Shown: positions 26,636 through 36,900 of the stretch, one piece after another
Layout: every line of letters begins with the position of its first letter
Position numbering within the stretch: position 1 is the stretch's first letter
Assembly (NCBI RefSeq): GCF_020537505.1
Contig: NZ_JAJBMO010000010.1
Location: 1-64,000, forward strand
Reading direction: 5' to 3'
Length of the DNA: 64,000 nt
Source of the DNA: Blautia glucerasea
GTDB taxonomy: Bacteria > Bacillota > Clostridia > Lachnospirales > Lachnospiraceae
Notes under the pieces: generated by a model
Databases searched by the model: none
Told to the model about the DNA's origin: nothing
Seen by the model: only the letters and a program-made list of their open reading frames with translations
Position numbers and translations under genes: made by a program

Positions 26636-26660
26636 GGAGTACCATTAACGGTACCCCTCC
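26636..26660 (-). terminator. Probable terminator of the large surface-protein gene
   Basis: Minus-strand GGAGGGGTACC and GGTACTCC pair around GTTAAT, then TTCTTCT. It lies 47 bp after the stop of the surface protein. Confidence 0.5.
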
Positions 26661-26706
26661 GCCCTTTCTATTCAGCCTTTTCTATTTCCAACAAGGTGAA
26701 CACTTA

Positions 26707-29394
26707 TTATTTCTTTTTATTACGATAAACAAGAATTCCTGCAATCAGCACAACTGCTACGATCAGAATGATCACAAATGGAAGGATTGGAGTGTTATCT
26801 CCAGTCTTTACTGCTTTCTTCTGGTTTGCATCGGTTTTATCTGCTGCTGGTGTCAGTGTCTGGTTCGGGGAAGCGTTTACGGTAAAGCTAACTTTCTTAG
26901 TATCCTGTGTACCAGTGTTTACCCAGTTGCTTCCATCGAATTTCTGCTGATTGTAGGTAACAGTCAGTGTATAGCTGCCAGTCTTACCCATACGGAAGGT
27001 CGCAGAATATGGAGCGCTGTCCCAGCTTCTCGCTTCAAGAACTTCCCAATTGAGTGGCTGATATCTTACATCCCCTTTGATCGGATTTTCAATATCCATT
27101 CCTGCACCAACTGCTGTGAAGGTAATCTTAGTCTCTGTGGTATATGCACCATCAGAACTGATTCCGGTAATGGTATTATTCGCTGCATCTGAAACAATTG
27201 GTCCACGCTTTACAGACACATTTGCAGATACTACCAGACTGAGGTTATCCGGATTGGTAACGCCATCTGGAAGAACAACAGTACCATTTACAGAGAATTT
27301 CTGTGCCTCAGCACTGTTCTGATTATATGCGCAGCCCTTTACATCCCATTTTACAGATGCATTCATCTCACCTTTATTGGTAGTGATCTTAACGGTTCCT
27401 GGAAGCTGTAATCCATCTGCGGATTTCTCTACACCATTTGCCACAGTAATATCTGATACCTTGCCAACTGCGGTAAGCTTGGTAGCAGCTTCTGTAACAG
27501 TAAAGCCTACCGGGATATCGTAGGAACCAAGCTGATCTGCTCTAATAGAAATTGTCTCATTATAAGTTCCTGCTGCAAGTCCTGCAATTGGAGCTACTGT
27601 AAAGGACGCTGCCTGGCCAGCATTTGCCTCCAGCTCTGTCTGGGACGGAGTGCTTACTGCAAATGCGTTTCCGCTTACTGTTACAGTAATTCCTGTAAGT
27701 TTTACATTACCATTGTTTGAAATATTAACTGTTTTAGCTGCCGGAGCTTCTGTGTAGCCAGCTTCTTTGCTGTCGAAAGTAACCTCTGTCACATCTGTAG
27801 TAAGGGAAGGTGCTGGCTGTTCCTGTACTGTGTAGGTTACCGGAATGGTAAGTAATGTATCCTTGGATTCTGCATTTGTGATAATAATATTATCGGTTAC
27901 AGTTCCTACAGCAGTGGTATCCACCGGCTGTACGGTCAACACAGCTGTGCTTCCATCAGCTGGTAAATCTGTTCTATCAGATGTAGCCTGTACTTTTCCG
28001 CTTTCTGTGGAAACTTCAAAATTTACAGTTCCTGTTCCATTATTCTTTATGGTAACAGTTTGGGTGATTCCGTCAGTTCCTGTGCCCTGGGTAATGGTTG
28101 TAGCTGAGAAATCTACGGATGTTACACTACCATCCGCAAGCTTGATATCCGGCACATTCTGAACCGGTTCCTCCGGTGTAGCTGGATCTTCCGCCGGTGT
28201 GGTCGGATCCTCTGCTGGCGTAGCCGGATCCTCTGCTGGCGTAGCCGGATCTTCTGCGGCTGGCTCCTGTGGGTCTGTATTGCCATCGTCTTTCTGAGAA
28301 TCTTCTACTGTAAGATTTGCTGTGAAGGATAATGCGACACCCTCCTCAGTTGTATAAGTGATCGTATCACTGTAAGTTCCTGCTTCAGTACCCTCTCTTG
28401 GCATAATCCATGCGTCAACAGATTCGCCAGCTGCAAGAGAAGTCAGATCCTGCACCATAAAATGCTCCGGGCTGATTTCCTGGAAATTAAGAGTACCTGT
28501 ACCAGTATTCTTAATAGTGACTGTCTTCATCATAGAGCTTTCTGCATCTGCCTGTGTAAAACCAGCCTGTACAGTACCAAAATCAAGAACGGTATCTCCA
28601 CTCTCAGTTACAACTTCTGCTGTGTATACCGGAGCTTCCTGTGCAGGAGTCTCTTCTGCAGGTGTTTCCTCTGCTGGAGCTTCGCTCTGGCCATTTTCAG
28701 GGATTTCCAGATAATCTTCGGTTCCAATATCGATCACGCTGTCATCGGTACTGCTGTCCTGTACACCAGTGTTATCCTCTGTCGGATCTTCTGCTGGCTG
28801 CATCACATCCTCAGATGAATCTGTAGGTTCGCCACCAAGCTCAATAACTTCATCCTGCTGGGCATCAGCTGATGCATCTCCAGCTACCTGTGCGCCCTCA
28901 TCAGTCTGTCCCTCTTCTGAAACATCTTCTGTTGGAACATCCTCTGTTGGTTCTTCTGCTGGTGCAGCTTCCTGCTCACCTTCTGGAACCTCTGTGGTCT
29001 CTTCTGGAGCTTCTTCTGGTGTAGCTGCGATCTCCACTGTGTTCGCTTTCAGCTCACCGGTTACTCCCATCTCAGATTTTCCAGTAATCTTCAGCTGGAT
29101 CTTATTTCCCAGATCCTCATCTGTAAGCTTATAGGTCTTCTCTGTACCAACTTCTGTGAGCTGGTCCCCTACTTTTCTTGACCAGGAAAAACTTACATAG
29201 TCATCTGTAAGCCCTTCTGGTGAAGCTTTCGTATAATCTGCACTGAGTTCAGATCCTACTGCTGCTGTTCCTTTGATCTTCAGCTTTCCTCCAAGCTCTC
29301 CTTCCGGCACTGCTGATGCAAATACCAGAGATGGAAGCAAGGAAAGCATCATAAGAAATGTCATAACCATTGCTATAATTTTCTTAGGTCTCAT
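26707..29394 (-). CDS. Sortase-type surface protein with ASPM/HYDIN-like beta repeats
   Basis: An 895-residue cell-surface protein. Residues 1-26 are a signal peptide (KKIIAMVMTFLMMLSLLPS, cleavage near SAVPEG). Then an Ig-like region, a very acidic Glu/Pro/Thr region (about 130-260), three copies of a beta domain of ASPM/HYDIN or choice-of-anchor type (patterns TVTIKNTGTGTLNF and TVTIKNNGTGTVNF, each ending in AGTYSDTI-like strands), and a spacer of four PATPAED units between the first two. The end has VKTGDNTP, a membrane segment and RNKKK: a variant sortase signal. Ligand unknown. Start at 29394 after AAAGGAGG. Confidence 0.85.
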   Translation of the reverse strand: MRPKKIIAMVMTFLMMLSLLPSLVFASAVPEGELGGKLKIKGTAAVGSELSADYTKASPEGLTDDYVSFSWSRKVGDQLTEVGTEKTYKLTDEDLGNKIQLKITGKSEMGVTGELKANTVEIAATPEEAPEETTEVPEGEQEAAPAEEPTEDVPTEDVSEEGQTDEGAQVAGDASADAQQDEVIELGGEPTDSSEDVMQPAEDPTEDNTGVQDSSTDDSVIDIGTEDYLEIPENGQSEAPAEETPAEETPAQEAPVYTAEVVTESGDTVLDFGTVQAGFTQADAESSMMKTVTIKNTGTGTLNFQEISPEHFMVQDLTSLAAGESVDAWIMPREGTEAGTYSDTITYTTEEGVALSFTANLTVEDSQKDDGNTDPQEPAAEDPATPAEDPATPAEDPTTPAEDPATPEEPVQNVPDIKLADGSVTSVDFSATTITQGTGTDGITQTVTIKNNGTGTVNFEVSTESGKVQATSDRTDLPADGSTAVLTVQPVDTTAVGTVTDNIIITNAESKDTLLTIPVTYTVQEQPAPSLTTDVTEVTFDSKEAGYTEAPAAKTVNISNNGNVKLTGITVTVSGNAFAVSTPSQTELEANAGQAASFTVAPIAGLAAGTYNETISIRADQLGSYDIPVGFTVTEAATKLTAVGKVSDITVANGVEKSADGLQLPGTVKITTNKGEMNASVKWDVKGCAYNQNSAEAQKFSVNGTVVLPDGVTNPDNLSLVVSANVSVKRGPIVSDAANNTITGISSDGAYTTETKITFTAVGAGMDIENPIKGDVRYQPLNWEVLEARSWDSAPYSATFRMGKTGSYTLTVTYNQQKFDGSNWVNTGTQDTKKVSFTVNASPNQTLTPAADKTDANQKKAVKTGDNTPILPFVIILIVAVVLIAGILVYRNKKK
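28184..28258 (-). repeat. 21-bp coding tandem repeat in the surface protein
   Basis: Four near-identical 21-bp units, starting at 28184, 28205, 28226 and 28247, the second and third identical. They encode PATPAED heptads between two beta domains. Such repeats vary in number by slippage. Confidence 0.75.
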
Positions 29395-29439
29395 ATGCCA
29401 TCCTCCTTTACATTCCCCTTTAGGCTGACCTGTAACATT

Positions 29440-29468
29440 ATTGTAACATATTTTAAATATTTCCACAA
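29440..29468 (-). promoter_or_regulatory. Promoter of the surface-protein gene
   Basis: Minus-strand TTGTGG (29463-29468) and TACAAT (29440-29445), spacer 17 bp. A direct repeat TGTTACA occurs twice across and just after the -10, a possible operator. Confidence 0.5.
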
Positions 29469-29574
29469 GCATTTTTTATACCTTCGTAAAACTGGATAAT
29501 GCCTGTTTCCTTGTTTATGGTCATTATAGCAATCTGTTTTTATGCTTATGTAATTTGAATTTATCTGGCAGGAA

Positions 29575-29832
29575 TCAGCCCTCCACAATAAGATATTTCC
29601 CACCTGGAAGGGCAAAAACCTCACTGGCTTCTTCCAGTTCTTCCCTGCTCATGCCGTCCACATCGGCTCCCATTCCGGACAGATATCTGCGGACTTCGTC
29701 GATAGAATCTGCGACAACCGCCATACAGTCTTCCAGAAATTCTTCTGCCTCCTCATAAGTTTCTGCCACCGGCTCATCAAAAAGCTGCTCCTGTTTTTCC
29801 AGAAATGTCTGGATACATTCTTCTGAATACAT
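29575..29832 (-). CDS. Small acidic conserved protein
   Basis: An 85-residue, very acidic and mostly helical protein (MYSEECIQTFLEKQ, EEAEEFLEDCMAVVADSIDEV) with no signal or membrane segment and no motif I recognise. The end, FALPGGKYLIVEG, looks like a short beta hairpin. It lies 28 bp downstream of the HAD phosphatase gene and is probably in its operon. Function unknown. Confidence 0.7.
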   Translation of the reverse strand: MYSEECIQTFLEKQEQLFDEPVAETYEEAEEFLEDCMAVVADSIDEVRRYLSGMGADVDGMSREELEEASEVFALPGGKYLIVEG

Positions 29833-29860
29833 TTTTCCTATCTCCTGTATATTTATATTT

Positions 29861-30535
29861 TTATCTCTTAACCCTTACAGTTTTCTCGTAAACATCCAGT
29901 ATATCTTCCGGAGTGTCAACAAGATCATCCGCGCCATTTTCCTGAAGCTCTTCTTTCTCTCTATATCCCCACAGAACACCAACGGTATACATTCCAGCAG
30001 CTTTTCCAGTCTGCATATCCGTACCGGAATCGCCGAGATACATACACTCTTCCGGGAGAACCAGAAATTGGCTGGCTATTTTTAACGGACCATCTGGAGC
30101 AGGCTTCTTTCGGACTGTCTCGCTCTGTCCCATAACCGCATCAAAAATATGATCACCAAACATTCTCTCCACTACTTTTACAGCCGCCTCGTGAGGCTTG
30201 TTTGAGCATACACCAAGTTTTACGCCTCTTTTTTTTAGTTCCTTTAAGGTTTCCGGCATACCTGGATAATGCTGGATCTTATAAAACGGATCCTTGTCAA
30301 ATTCTTTTCTATACAGAGCTCTTGCTTCTTCATAATGAACCAGCTCCGGATCTCCGGCATCGGCCAGAAGTCTTTTTACAAGCATATCTGCTCCATTTCC
30401 GCAATAATATCTGTAATTCTCAACAGGCATCGGATTCAGGCCATATTTCCTGACCACCATATTTCCTACTACTGCCATGGAATCCAAAGTATAAGCTAAG
30501 GTTCCATCCAGATCAAAAATACATGCTTTTATCAT
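29861..30535 (-). CDS. HAD-family phosphatase (phosphoglycolate-phosphatase-like)
   Basis: A 224-residue HAD hydrolase with motif I FDLDGT (8-13), a helical cap, motif II GVCSNK near 110, the lysine in KKPAPDG near 145, and motif IV YLGDSGTDMQTG near 168-179. Gph and pyrophosphatase PpaX belong here; the substrate cannot be read from sequence. Next to maf, both in house-cleaning of metabolites. Confidence 0.88.
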   Translation of the reverse strand: MIKACIFDLDGTLAYTLDSMAVVGNMVVRKYGLNPMPVENYRYYCGNGADMLVKRLLADAGDPELVHYEEARALYRKEFDKDPFYKIQHYPGMPETLKELKKRGVKLGVCSNKPHEAAVKVVERMFGDHIFDAVMGQSETVRKKPAPDGPLKIASQFLVLPEECMYLGDSGTDMQTGKAAGMYTVGVLWGYREKEELQENGADDLVDTPEDILDVYEKTVRVKR

Positions 30536-30546
30536 TTTTATTCCCC

Positions 30547-31134
30547 TTATATAGTTATTCCAATTTTCTTAAGTTCATATACCAGTCTTCCAACCGGAAG
30601 TCCCACTACATTATTGTAGTCGCCACAGATTCCTTTTACATAAATTCCAAATTTTCCCTGGATTCCATAGCTGCCAGCTTTGTCCATAGGTTCTCCTGTG
30701 CTTATATATTCCATAAGCTCTTCTTTTGAAACCGGGTAAAACTGCACATCTGTTTTCTCACTGAACGTATGAGGCTTCCAGGTATCCTTTTTCTTTACCA
30801 GAAGCGTGACGCCTGTATAAACCTGATGTGCCTTGCCCTGAAGTCTGGATAACGTATCCAGAGCGTCCTTTTCATCCACAGGTTTTCCCAGAATTTTCCC
30901 CTCAAACGCAACCACCGTATCTGCGCCGATGATCAGACAGGGCTCACTTTCCTGCAAAAGCTTCCCCGCAACTGCCATAGCCTTGTCAAAAGAAAGCTTC
31001 TCTACCATTTCTGCCGGATCCGTCAGATCGGTTTTCTCTTCCCCATCGCTTACCACTACCGAAAATTTCAAACCGGTCCTTGCAAGCAGTTCTTTTCTTC
31101 GTGGGGAGCCCGAAGCTAAAACAATTTTCTCCAT
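30547..31134 (-). CDS. maf: Maf nucleotide pyrophosphatase
   Basis: Maf proteins hydrolyse non-canonical nucleoside triphosphates and can block septum formation. The 195 residues begin with the signature LASGSPRRKELL (6-17) and have the catalytic LIIGADTVVAF near 69-79 and KPVDEKDALDTL near 87. Lies 11 bp upstream of the HAD gene and divergent from the acidic membrane protein on plus. Confidence 0.94.
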   Translation of the reverse strand: MEKIVLASGSPRRKELLARTGLKFSVVVSDGEEKTDLTDPAEMVEKLSFDKAMAVAGKLLQESEPCLIIGADTVVAFEGKILGKPVDEKDALDTLSRLQGKAHQVYTGVTLLVKKKDTWKPHTFSEKTDVQFYPVSKEELMEYISTGEPMDKAGSYGIQGKFGIYVKGICGDYNNVVGLPVGRLVYELKKIGITI

Positions 31135-31281
31135 AATCTCTCCTTTTCTGTCTTAACAGTATAACCCTCCCTTTATACTGGTGCAATGATTTTTTTCTTT
31201 TCTTTTTGTCTGAAAAGTATTACAATATAAGCAACTCCATTCTGCCAGACCAGATGGAAAATACCGAAAGGAGCAGACAAT

Positions 31282-31707
31282 ATGGCAAAGATAAACAAGT
31301 ATTGGGGTATGGTTGCACTTGGTGCAGTAACTGCAGCCGCAGCCGGAGCTATAGCAGCTACATTTGCAAAACGCAGGGCATTGGAGGAAGCAGCTGACCT
31401 GGAAGAAGATTTTGAAGATGAGCAGGAAACCAATGAGCAGCCTGAAGAGAAAGAGGTCCGTGAAGATTTTGTATCCTGGGAAGCAACCTCTGAAGAAACT
31501 GAAGCAGAAGCAGGGGAATGCGCTGATACCGAAGCAGCCGAACCCCTTTCAGATGACACCGATACAGAAACTGACGAGACAGCAGATGAAAGCGCTGTAG
31601 ATGAGGCACTGGAAGAAGCCCAGAAAGCAGCCGAAGAATTCGAAGAAGATTTAGCTCAGGCGTCAAAAGAACAGGATGAGGAAGAAGCATCTATTCATAT
31701 TGACTAA
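31282..31707 (+). CDS. Acidic membrane-anchored protein
   Basis: A 141-residue protein with one N-terminal membrane segment (YWGMVALGAVTAAAAGAIAA, about 7-26) and a strongly acidic tail: from residue 32 onward about half of all residues are Glu or Asp with many Ala and Thr. The start follows AAAGGAGC. The shape recalls YtxH-like proteins but the acidic tail is extreme. Function unknown. Confidence 0.75.
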   Translation: MAKINKYWGMVALGAVTAAAAGAIAATFAKRRALEEAADLEEDFEDEQETNEQPEEKEVREDFVSWEATSEETEAEAGECADTEAAEPLSDDTDTETDETADESAVDEALEEAQKAAEEFEEDLAQASKEQDEEEASIHID

Positions 31708-31742
31708 CCAGCACAGGGTTGAACCAAAATACTATTAATTCC

Positions 31743-31794
31743 AAAAGTCCCATGACATCAGATTATATTCCTGTCTGTATGTCACGGGACTTTT
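31743..31794. terminator. Bidirectional terminator between the acidic protein and glnS
   Basis: AAAAGTCCC-A-TGACAT pairs with ATGTCA-C-GGGACTTTT: a long stem with one mismatch, with A runs and T runs on both sides, between convergent genes. Confidence 0.85.
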
Positions 31795-31823
31795 GTTTAT
31801 ATTTTTAAGATTTTCACTTTCTA

Positions 31824-33491
31824 TCAGGCTTTTGGAAGCTTGAAAGAGCTCTTAAGGGATACAATACGGTTAAATACAGGTACACCTTCCCTGGAATCAT
31901 GGATATCTGCACAGTAGAAACCATTTCTTACAAACTGATAGCTGTCCAGACCTTTTGCCTTAAGAAGCTCTGGCTCAACATAAGCAGAAACCTTAACAAG
32001 AGAATTCGGGTTCAGGTTCAGCTCACCTGTCTCTTTATCATAAACACCCTTTTCTTCATCAACAATGTTCTCATAGAGACGTACCGTAACCTTGCCAGCA
32101 TTGGAGGCCTCCACCCAATGAATGGTTCCTTTTACCTTACGTCCGTCAGGTGCATTTCCACCCTTTGTCTCTGGATCATAAGTGCAGTGTACTGCTGTAA
32201 CATTTCCAGCATCGTCAGCCTCATATCCGGTACAGGTAACGAAATATGCGTTCATAAGACGTACCTCTGTTCCAACAAAGAGACGTTTATATTTCTTCGG
32301 AGGCTCGACCATGAAGTCTTCTCTCTCGATATAAAGTTCTTTTCCAAATGGAACCTTTCTGGTTCCAAGTGCCTCATTCTCCATATTATTCGGGGCATCC
32401 AGATATTCCACCTGTCCTTCCGGATAGTTATCAATGATCAGCTTAACCGGATCAAGAACTGCCATATAGCGGGGAGCCTTTAATTTAAGGTCCTCACGGA
32501 TGCAGTACTCCAGCATTGCATAATCTACAGAACTGTCTGCCTTGGATACACCGCAAAGCTCAACAAACTTCTGAATGGATTCCGGCGTATAACCACGGCG
32601 GCGTAAACCGGAAATAGATACCAGTCTTGGATCATCCCATCCATCCACAATACCAGTCTCAACCAGCTTCTTGATATAACGTTTACCAGTTACCACATTG
32701 GTCAGATACAGTTTTGCAAACTCGATCTGTTTCGGAGGATGTGGGTATTCCAGTTCTCTTACTACCCAGTCGTATAACGGTCTGTGATCTTCAAACTCCA
32801 GAGTACAGATAGAATGGGTTATTCCCTCAATCGCATCTTCGATAGGATGCGCAAAATCATACATCGGATAAATACACCAGGTATCCCCTGTTCTATGATG
32901 ACTTACATGGGCAACACGGTAAATAACCGGATCACGCATGTTCATATTCGGAGAAGCCATATCAATCTTCGCTCTCAGAACCTTCTCTCCATCTGCGTAT
33001 TTGCCCTCTTTCATTTCCTCAAAAAGCTGAAGATTCTCTTCCACACTTCTGTTTCTGTATGGGCTTTCCTTACCTGGCTCCTTTAAGGTTCCACGGTACT
33101 CTCTGATCTGGTCAGCAGTTAAGTCACACACATATGCTTTTCCCTTTTTGATCAGTTTCACTGCTGCTTCGTACATCTGTCCAAAATAATCGGAAGCAAA
33201 GAACAGTCTGTCTTCCCAGTCAGCTCCCAGCCATTTGATATCCGCTTTAATAGACTCTACAAACTCAGATTTCTCCTTGGTAGGGTTGGTATCATCAAAA
33301 CGCATATTAAATTTACCATTATATTCTTTCGCCAGTCCTGCATTCAAAAGGATAGACTTGGCATGTCCAATATGAAGATATCCGTTTGGTTCTGGCGGGA
33401 AACGTGTATGAACGGTGTCATAAACTCCTTCTGCCAGGTCTTTATCAATAATATTCTCAATAAAATTTTTGGAAACCTTTTCGTTCTCCAT
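31824..33491 (-). CDS. glnS: Glutamine--tRNA ligase
   Basis: A class I aminoacyl-tRNA synthetase that charges tRNA-Gln directly. The 555 residues contain the HIGH-type motif [15 protein letters not shown] near 30-44, the [19 protein letters not shown] region near 285-303 and a C-terminal beta-barrel. The usual MSKRK of the KMSKS loop is VTGKR here (about 265). Start at 33491 after CAGGAGGG. Presence of GlnRS in a Firmicute is a known trait of some clostridia and suggests gain by transfer long ago. Confidence 0.95.
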   Translation of the reverse strand: MENEKVSKNFIENIIDKDLAEGVYDTVHTRFPPEPNGYLHIGHAKSILLNAGLAKEYNGKFNMRFDDTNPTKEKSEFVESIKADIKWLGADWEDRLFFASDYFGQMYEAAVKLIKKGKAYVCDLTADQIREYRGTLKEPGKESPYRNRSVEENLQLFEEMKEGKYADGEKVLRAKIDMASPNMNMRDPVIYRVAHVSHHRTGDTWCIYPMYDFAHPIEDAIEGITHSICTLEFEDHRPLYDWVVRELEYPHPPKQIEFAKLYLTNVVTGKRYIKKLVETGIVDGWDDPRLVSISGLRRRGYTPESIQKFVELCGVSKADSSVDYAMLEYCIREDLKLKAPRYMAVLDPVKLIIDNYPEGQVEYLDAPNNMENEALGTRKVPFGKELYIEREDFMVEPPKKYKRLFVGTEVRLMNAYFVTCTGYEADDAGNVTAVHCTYDPETKGGNAPDGRKVKGTIHWVEASNAGKVTVRLYENIVDEEKGVYDKETGELNLNPNSLVKVSAYVEPELLKAKGLDSYQFVRNGFYCADIHDSREGVPVFNRIVSLKSSFKLPKA

Positions 33492-33649
33492 GGTTCTCCC
33501 TCCTGAAATCAACTCTTTTATAGCCAAAAAACATACTATTATTAGTCTTAGTTGATTTATCTTATCATAAATAAATGGAATTTAAAAGTTTTTCTTACAA
33601 AAAACTTGATTTTTCTATTGTTTTATGAGAAAATAATAGTTTTTATCAT

Positions 33650-33680
33650 AAAAAAAGTCCTTGATATATAATCAAGGACT
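33650..33680 (-). terminator. Terminator of tRNA-Thr
   Basis: Minus-strand AGTCCTTGAT and ATCAAGGACT, perfect 10-bp arms, followed by TTTTTT, 3 bp after the tRNA end. Confidence 0.88.
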
Positions 33681-33683
33681 TAA

Positions 33684-33756
33684 AGCTGATGACGGGAATC
33701 GAACCCGTGACCTCCGCCTTACCAAGGCGACGCTCTACCGACTGAGCCACATCAGC
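33684..33756 (-). tRNA. tRNA-Thr (anticodon GGT)
   Basis: A 73-nt cloverleaf: acceptor GCTGATG/CATCAGC, D-arm GCTC/GAGC with AGTCGGTA loop, anticodon stem with loop TTGGTAA, T-arm ACGGG-TTCGATT-CCCGT, discriminator U and no encoded CCA. The anticodon GGT reads threonine codons ACC and ACU. Single tRNA with its own terminator. Confidence 0.97.
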
Positions 33757-33879
33757 ACTCTTGTGCCGCAGCACTTCTGCCGCTCACAGTTGATTATATT
33801 ACCAGAAGGTTGTTCTATTGTCAACAGTTATTTTCAAATTTTTTCAAAAAATATAAAAATTTTAAAAGATTTTGCTATA

Positions 33880-33925
33880 ACTCTGCCAAAGCTGAATGAA
33901 CTCCTCAGCCAGGCAGAGTCTTTTT
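33880..33925 (+). terminator. Terminator-like double stem in plus orientation
   Basis: ACTCTGCC/GGCAGAGT (33880-33887 and 33912-33919) with an inner stem GCTGA/TCAGC, followed by CTTTTT on the plus strand. It lies after the adhesin stop, but its T run faces the other way; on the minus strand no T run follows. It may still stop the operon in part or block antisense transcription. Confidence 0.45.
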
Positions 33926-33989
33926 CCCTATTGTTCACATGAAATCTTCAGCAAAAAACCATGCAAATAAAGTAAAATGCAATGTTTTA

Positions 33990-36900
33990 TCAATTCTTTG
34001 AAATTACCACATTTCTTACCAGTCCAGTATCGGTAAGAAGCCGGTCATCTTTTTTCTTATTGGTAAACACCGCCGCTCCGTTCTGATTTACAGTCAGTTT
34101 AAATTCTACCTGACTATCCTGTACAGTTCCATTTACCACCTGGTCGATTTTTTCAAGCTTATAACGCATGTTTGCCTCTTCTTTCACCTTATAGGTTCCG
34201 GCAGGAAGGGTAAAAACAATTCTTTTACTCACATCCGCTCTGGTATCTGTATTGTCTTTCGCAAATTCAACCATGTTGGTATAAGTATGCTCCTCGCCAT
34301 CCAGATCGGTTCCGTTTACTGTAAATGTAAACACTGGATTTCCCTGTGCCCAGACGATCTCGTTTCCATGAAGAACTTTATCTACCGTGATCGTCACCAG
34401 TTTTACATCTGAAATAGAAAACTTCTGTACCTCAGGCAGACTTTTTACAATACAATTTACAGACTGTCCTTTTTTGTATCCAGAAGGGGCACGAAGCTCC
34501 GAAAGCACATATTCCCCTGCTTCCAGTCTGTTTATTCTGTGCGCAGTCAATTCCGATGTCCAGGTATCGATCACCTTGCCATTGGCGTCGCAAAGCTGCA
34601 AAACTGCTCCAGCTACAGCTTTTCCAGTTGCCCTGTCTGTTTTTAGAAATTCTGCCTTTGTATATGCATTTTCAATCACGATCGTATGGCCATGCTCTTT
34701 CTCCACAAGACCATTTTCATCCACTGTAAACTCATAAACTTTTCCATCTGACACATACCCCGTTGGCGTAGCAATTTCTTTCAGCAGATAAGTTCCAGGC
34801 ACGATTCCGGTTAGCTTTATCTGTCCATCTTTCCCTGTAGTATAAGTTTTTCCTGAATCCTCTGACTTCGTTTTTTCCCACAAAAGGAAGTTTACTCCAT
34901 CCAGTACCTTCTGGACATCTCCTGCATTCTCCTTTTGCGAGATTTTCTTTATGATCACCAAAGTCTCTTCGTCCTGAAACAGAACTGTTTTTTCCATTTC
35001 CGCTTTACTGATCTGGATTTCAAAGGATTCCTTGGAAATGATATATCCAGCCGGAGGTTTTATCTCTTTTACGACGTATTTTCCAAGATAAAGCCCCTCT
35101 GATACTGCTGTTCCATTTTCACCGGTTGTAACAGTATCTGCAATTGCACCGGATTTAAGCAGTATATTTCCTGAAGCAGAGCGGATATCTCCTGCTGCTA
35201 TAATCTGAAACACACCGCCGGAAAGCTTTTTCTGGCTCTTATCGGTTTTTTGTATCGTCAGCTTTCCTTTTGGGGTATTCTCCTTTACTACTACCTGGGT
35301 TTTCTCTGTATTTTTGGAAGCAGAAGAAGGAACCCCTCCGATCCAGTCAAAACTGCTGGTAGCAATATTGTATATACGAGCTTCCAGAATATTAGGATCT
35401 GCATTTTCCACATAGTACGGCTGCAGATCACTGTCACTCTTCATATCCACAGTAAGTACCAGTCTGATTTCCTTTCCATAACAGCTATCCGGCAATGCTC
35501 CTGTAGTCCCGACCGTAATTTCAGAACCGTTCCTTGTCATGAACCACGCGCCCTGTGTGCCTCCATTTGCATTAAAAGAAGCCAAAACAGTTTGTCCCTG
35601 ATACAATTGTGCGGATTTCACCTGAAAACAGTTTTCCAGAGTGTCCTGAATTTTAAAACCTTTTATCTTCCATTCTCTTTTATTAGAAGGAATTTCCTGC
35701 ACAATTTCAAATACAGTACGAAAATCCCGTCCTTCATATATTTTGGAAGCAACTCTTTTTTCTCCATCCAGGATCCATTTTTCAGGATTTTTCGGCTCTG
35801 TTCTGCTCACACTTGCCCGATCTGCAACATTATTGGAAGTAAGAACCGTGTCCTTGGCATCCCCTTTATGTCTGGTTGTAATCGTATATTTATTATTTAT
35901 GGCATAAGATGCCACAGACCCATTATAAGTACAGGAAATCTGTTCTGGCACCATTTTCGCAGTTACAATTACATCATAGCTTTTGCCATAAAAAGAGCGG
36001 TCTCCCAAGGCTGCATTTGTTGCGCTAACGGTTATCTTTTTTCCCACCGTATTCACTGTAAAACGGTTGTCTGCATGTATCTTCCCATTTTCATAGATCA
36101 TAATCGGGTCTGTAGTCTTCTCTGCTCCATCTGGCAGCGTATCCGCCAGTTCCAGTTTCGTCATATACCCGCCGTATTCATTATCTGGCACTTTTACACT
36201 CAGCTTATACTGATATGTACTATCCGGGTTCGGAAGAAGCAGATCTGTTTTCCAGATATTTTCCTGTAAATTTGCAGTATATTTTTTTACCTCTGCGCCT
36301 GGAACCCTGTTTTTGTTTCTGGTACAGCTGGTAGTCACTTCATTGGACCAGTTTGTTCCTTCCTGTCCATTTATATGCTTACAGGAAATAGAAGCTTTGT
36401 TTTTCACTTCATACTTATAACTATCACCACTGTATACAGGTGTTATCTCCGTAGGATCCATTTTTACTTTTAGCTGAAATTCATAGGTTTTTCCATAGAA
36501 TTCCGCCTTTGCCAGCGCCGCGGGTGTTGCCTGGAACTTCAGTACATCGCCAGCTGCTGAAATGGTAAACCAGGAACTTACATCTGTTTCAGAAGGGAGC
36601 ATTTTCACAGCTGCATATCCATTGTAATCTACACCTGCTGGCAGAGTATCCGTAACTTTACAGGAGCTGTAATAATAAGCAGAATGCTCTTCCGGAATGT
36701 CTGTCTGTAAAGTATAATAAAATTCTCCTGTGCTGTCAGAAAGACTGTTGGAATTCCCCTGGGATGCAAGGGTATTTCCTGTTTTTTTCACCAATGACGG
36801 ATATTCTACTGGGCCATATCCTTTTGCGTCCCAGTTAAGGCCAGCTGATGTTTTAATATTTCCCGTCCTGGTTGCCTCAAAAGTCTTTTTAATCCGGGCT

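Noticed and set aside
33492..33683. T-box or other riboswitch upstream of glnS, cysS or the aspartate kinase gene
   Set aside because: The gaps are 73 to 190 bp and hold no T-box core, specifier stem or lysine-riboswitch sequence that I can see.
33900..33989. Frameshifted sortase/membrane end of the adhesin
   Set aside because: None of the three frames after the stop gives an LPxTG motif followed by a membrane segment and basic end.
35250..36269. 339-codon open frame on plus, opposite the adhesin
   Set aside because: Shadow frame; composition is unlike real proteins and no start signal precedes it.
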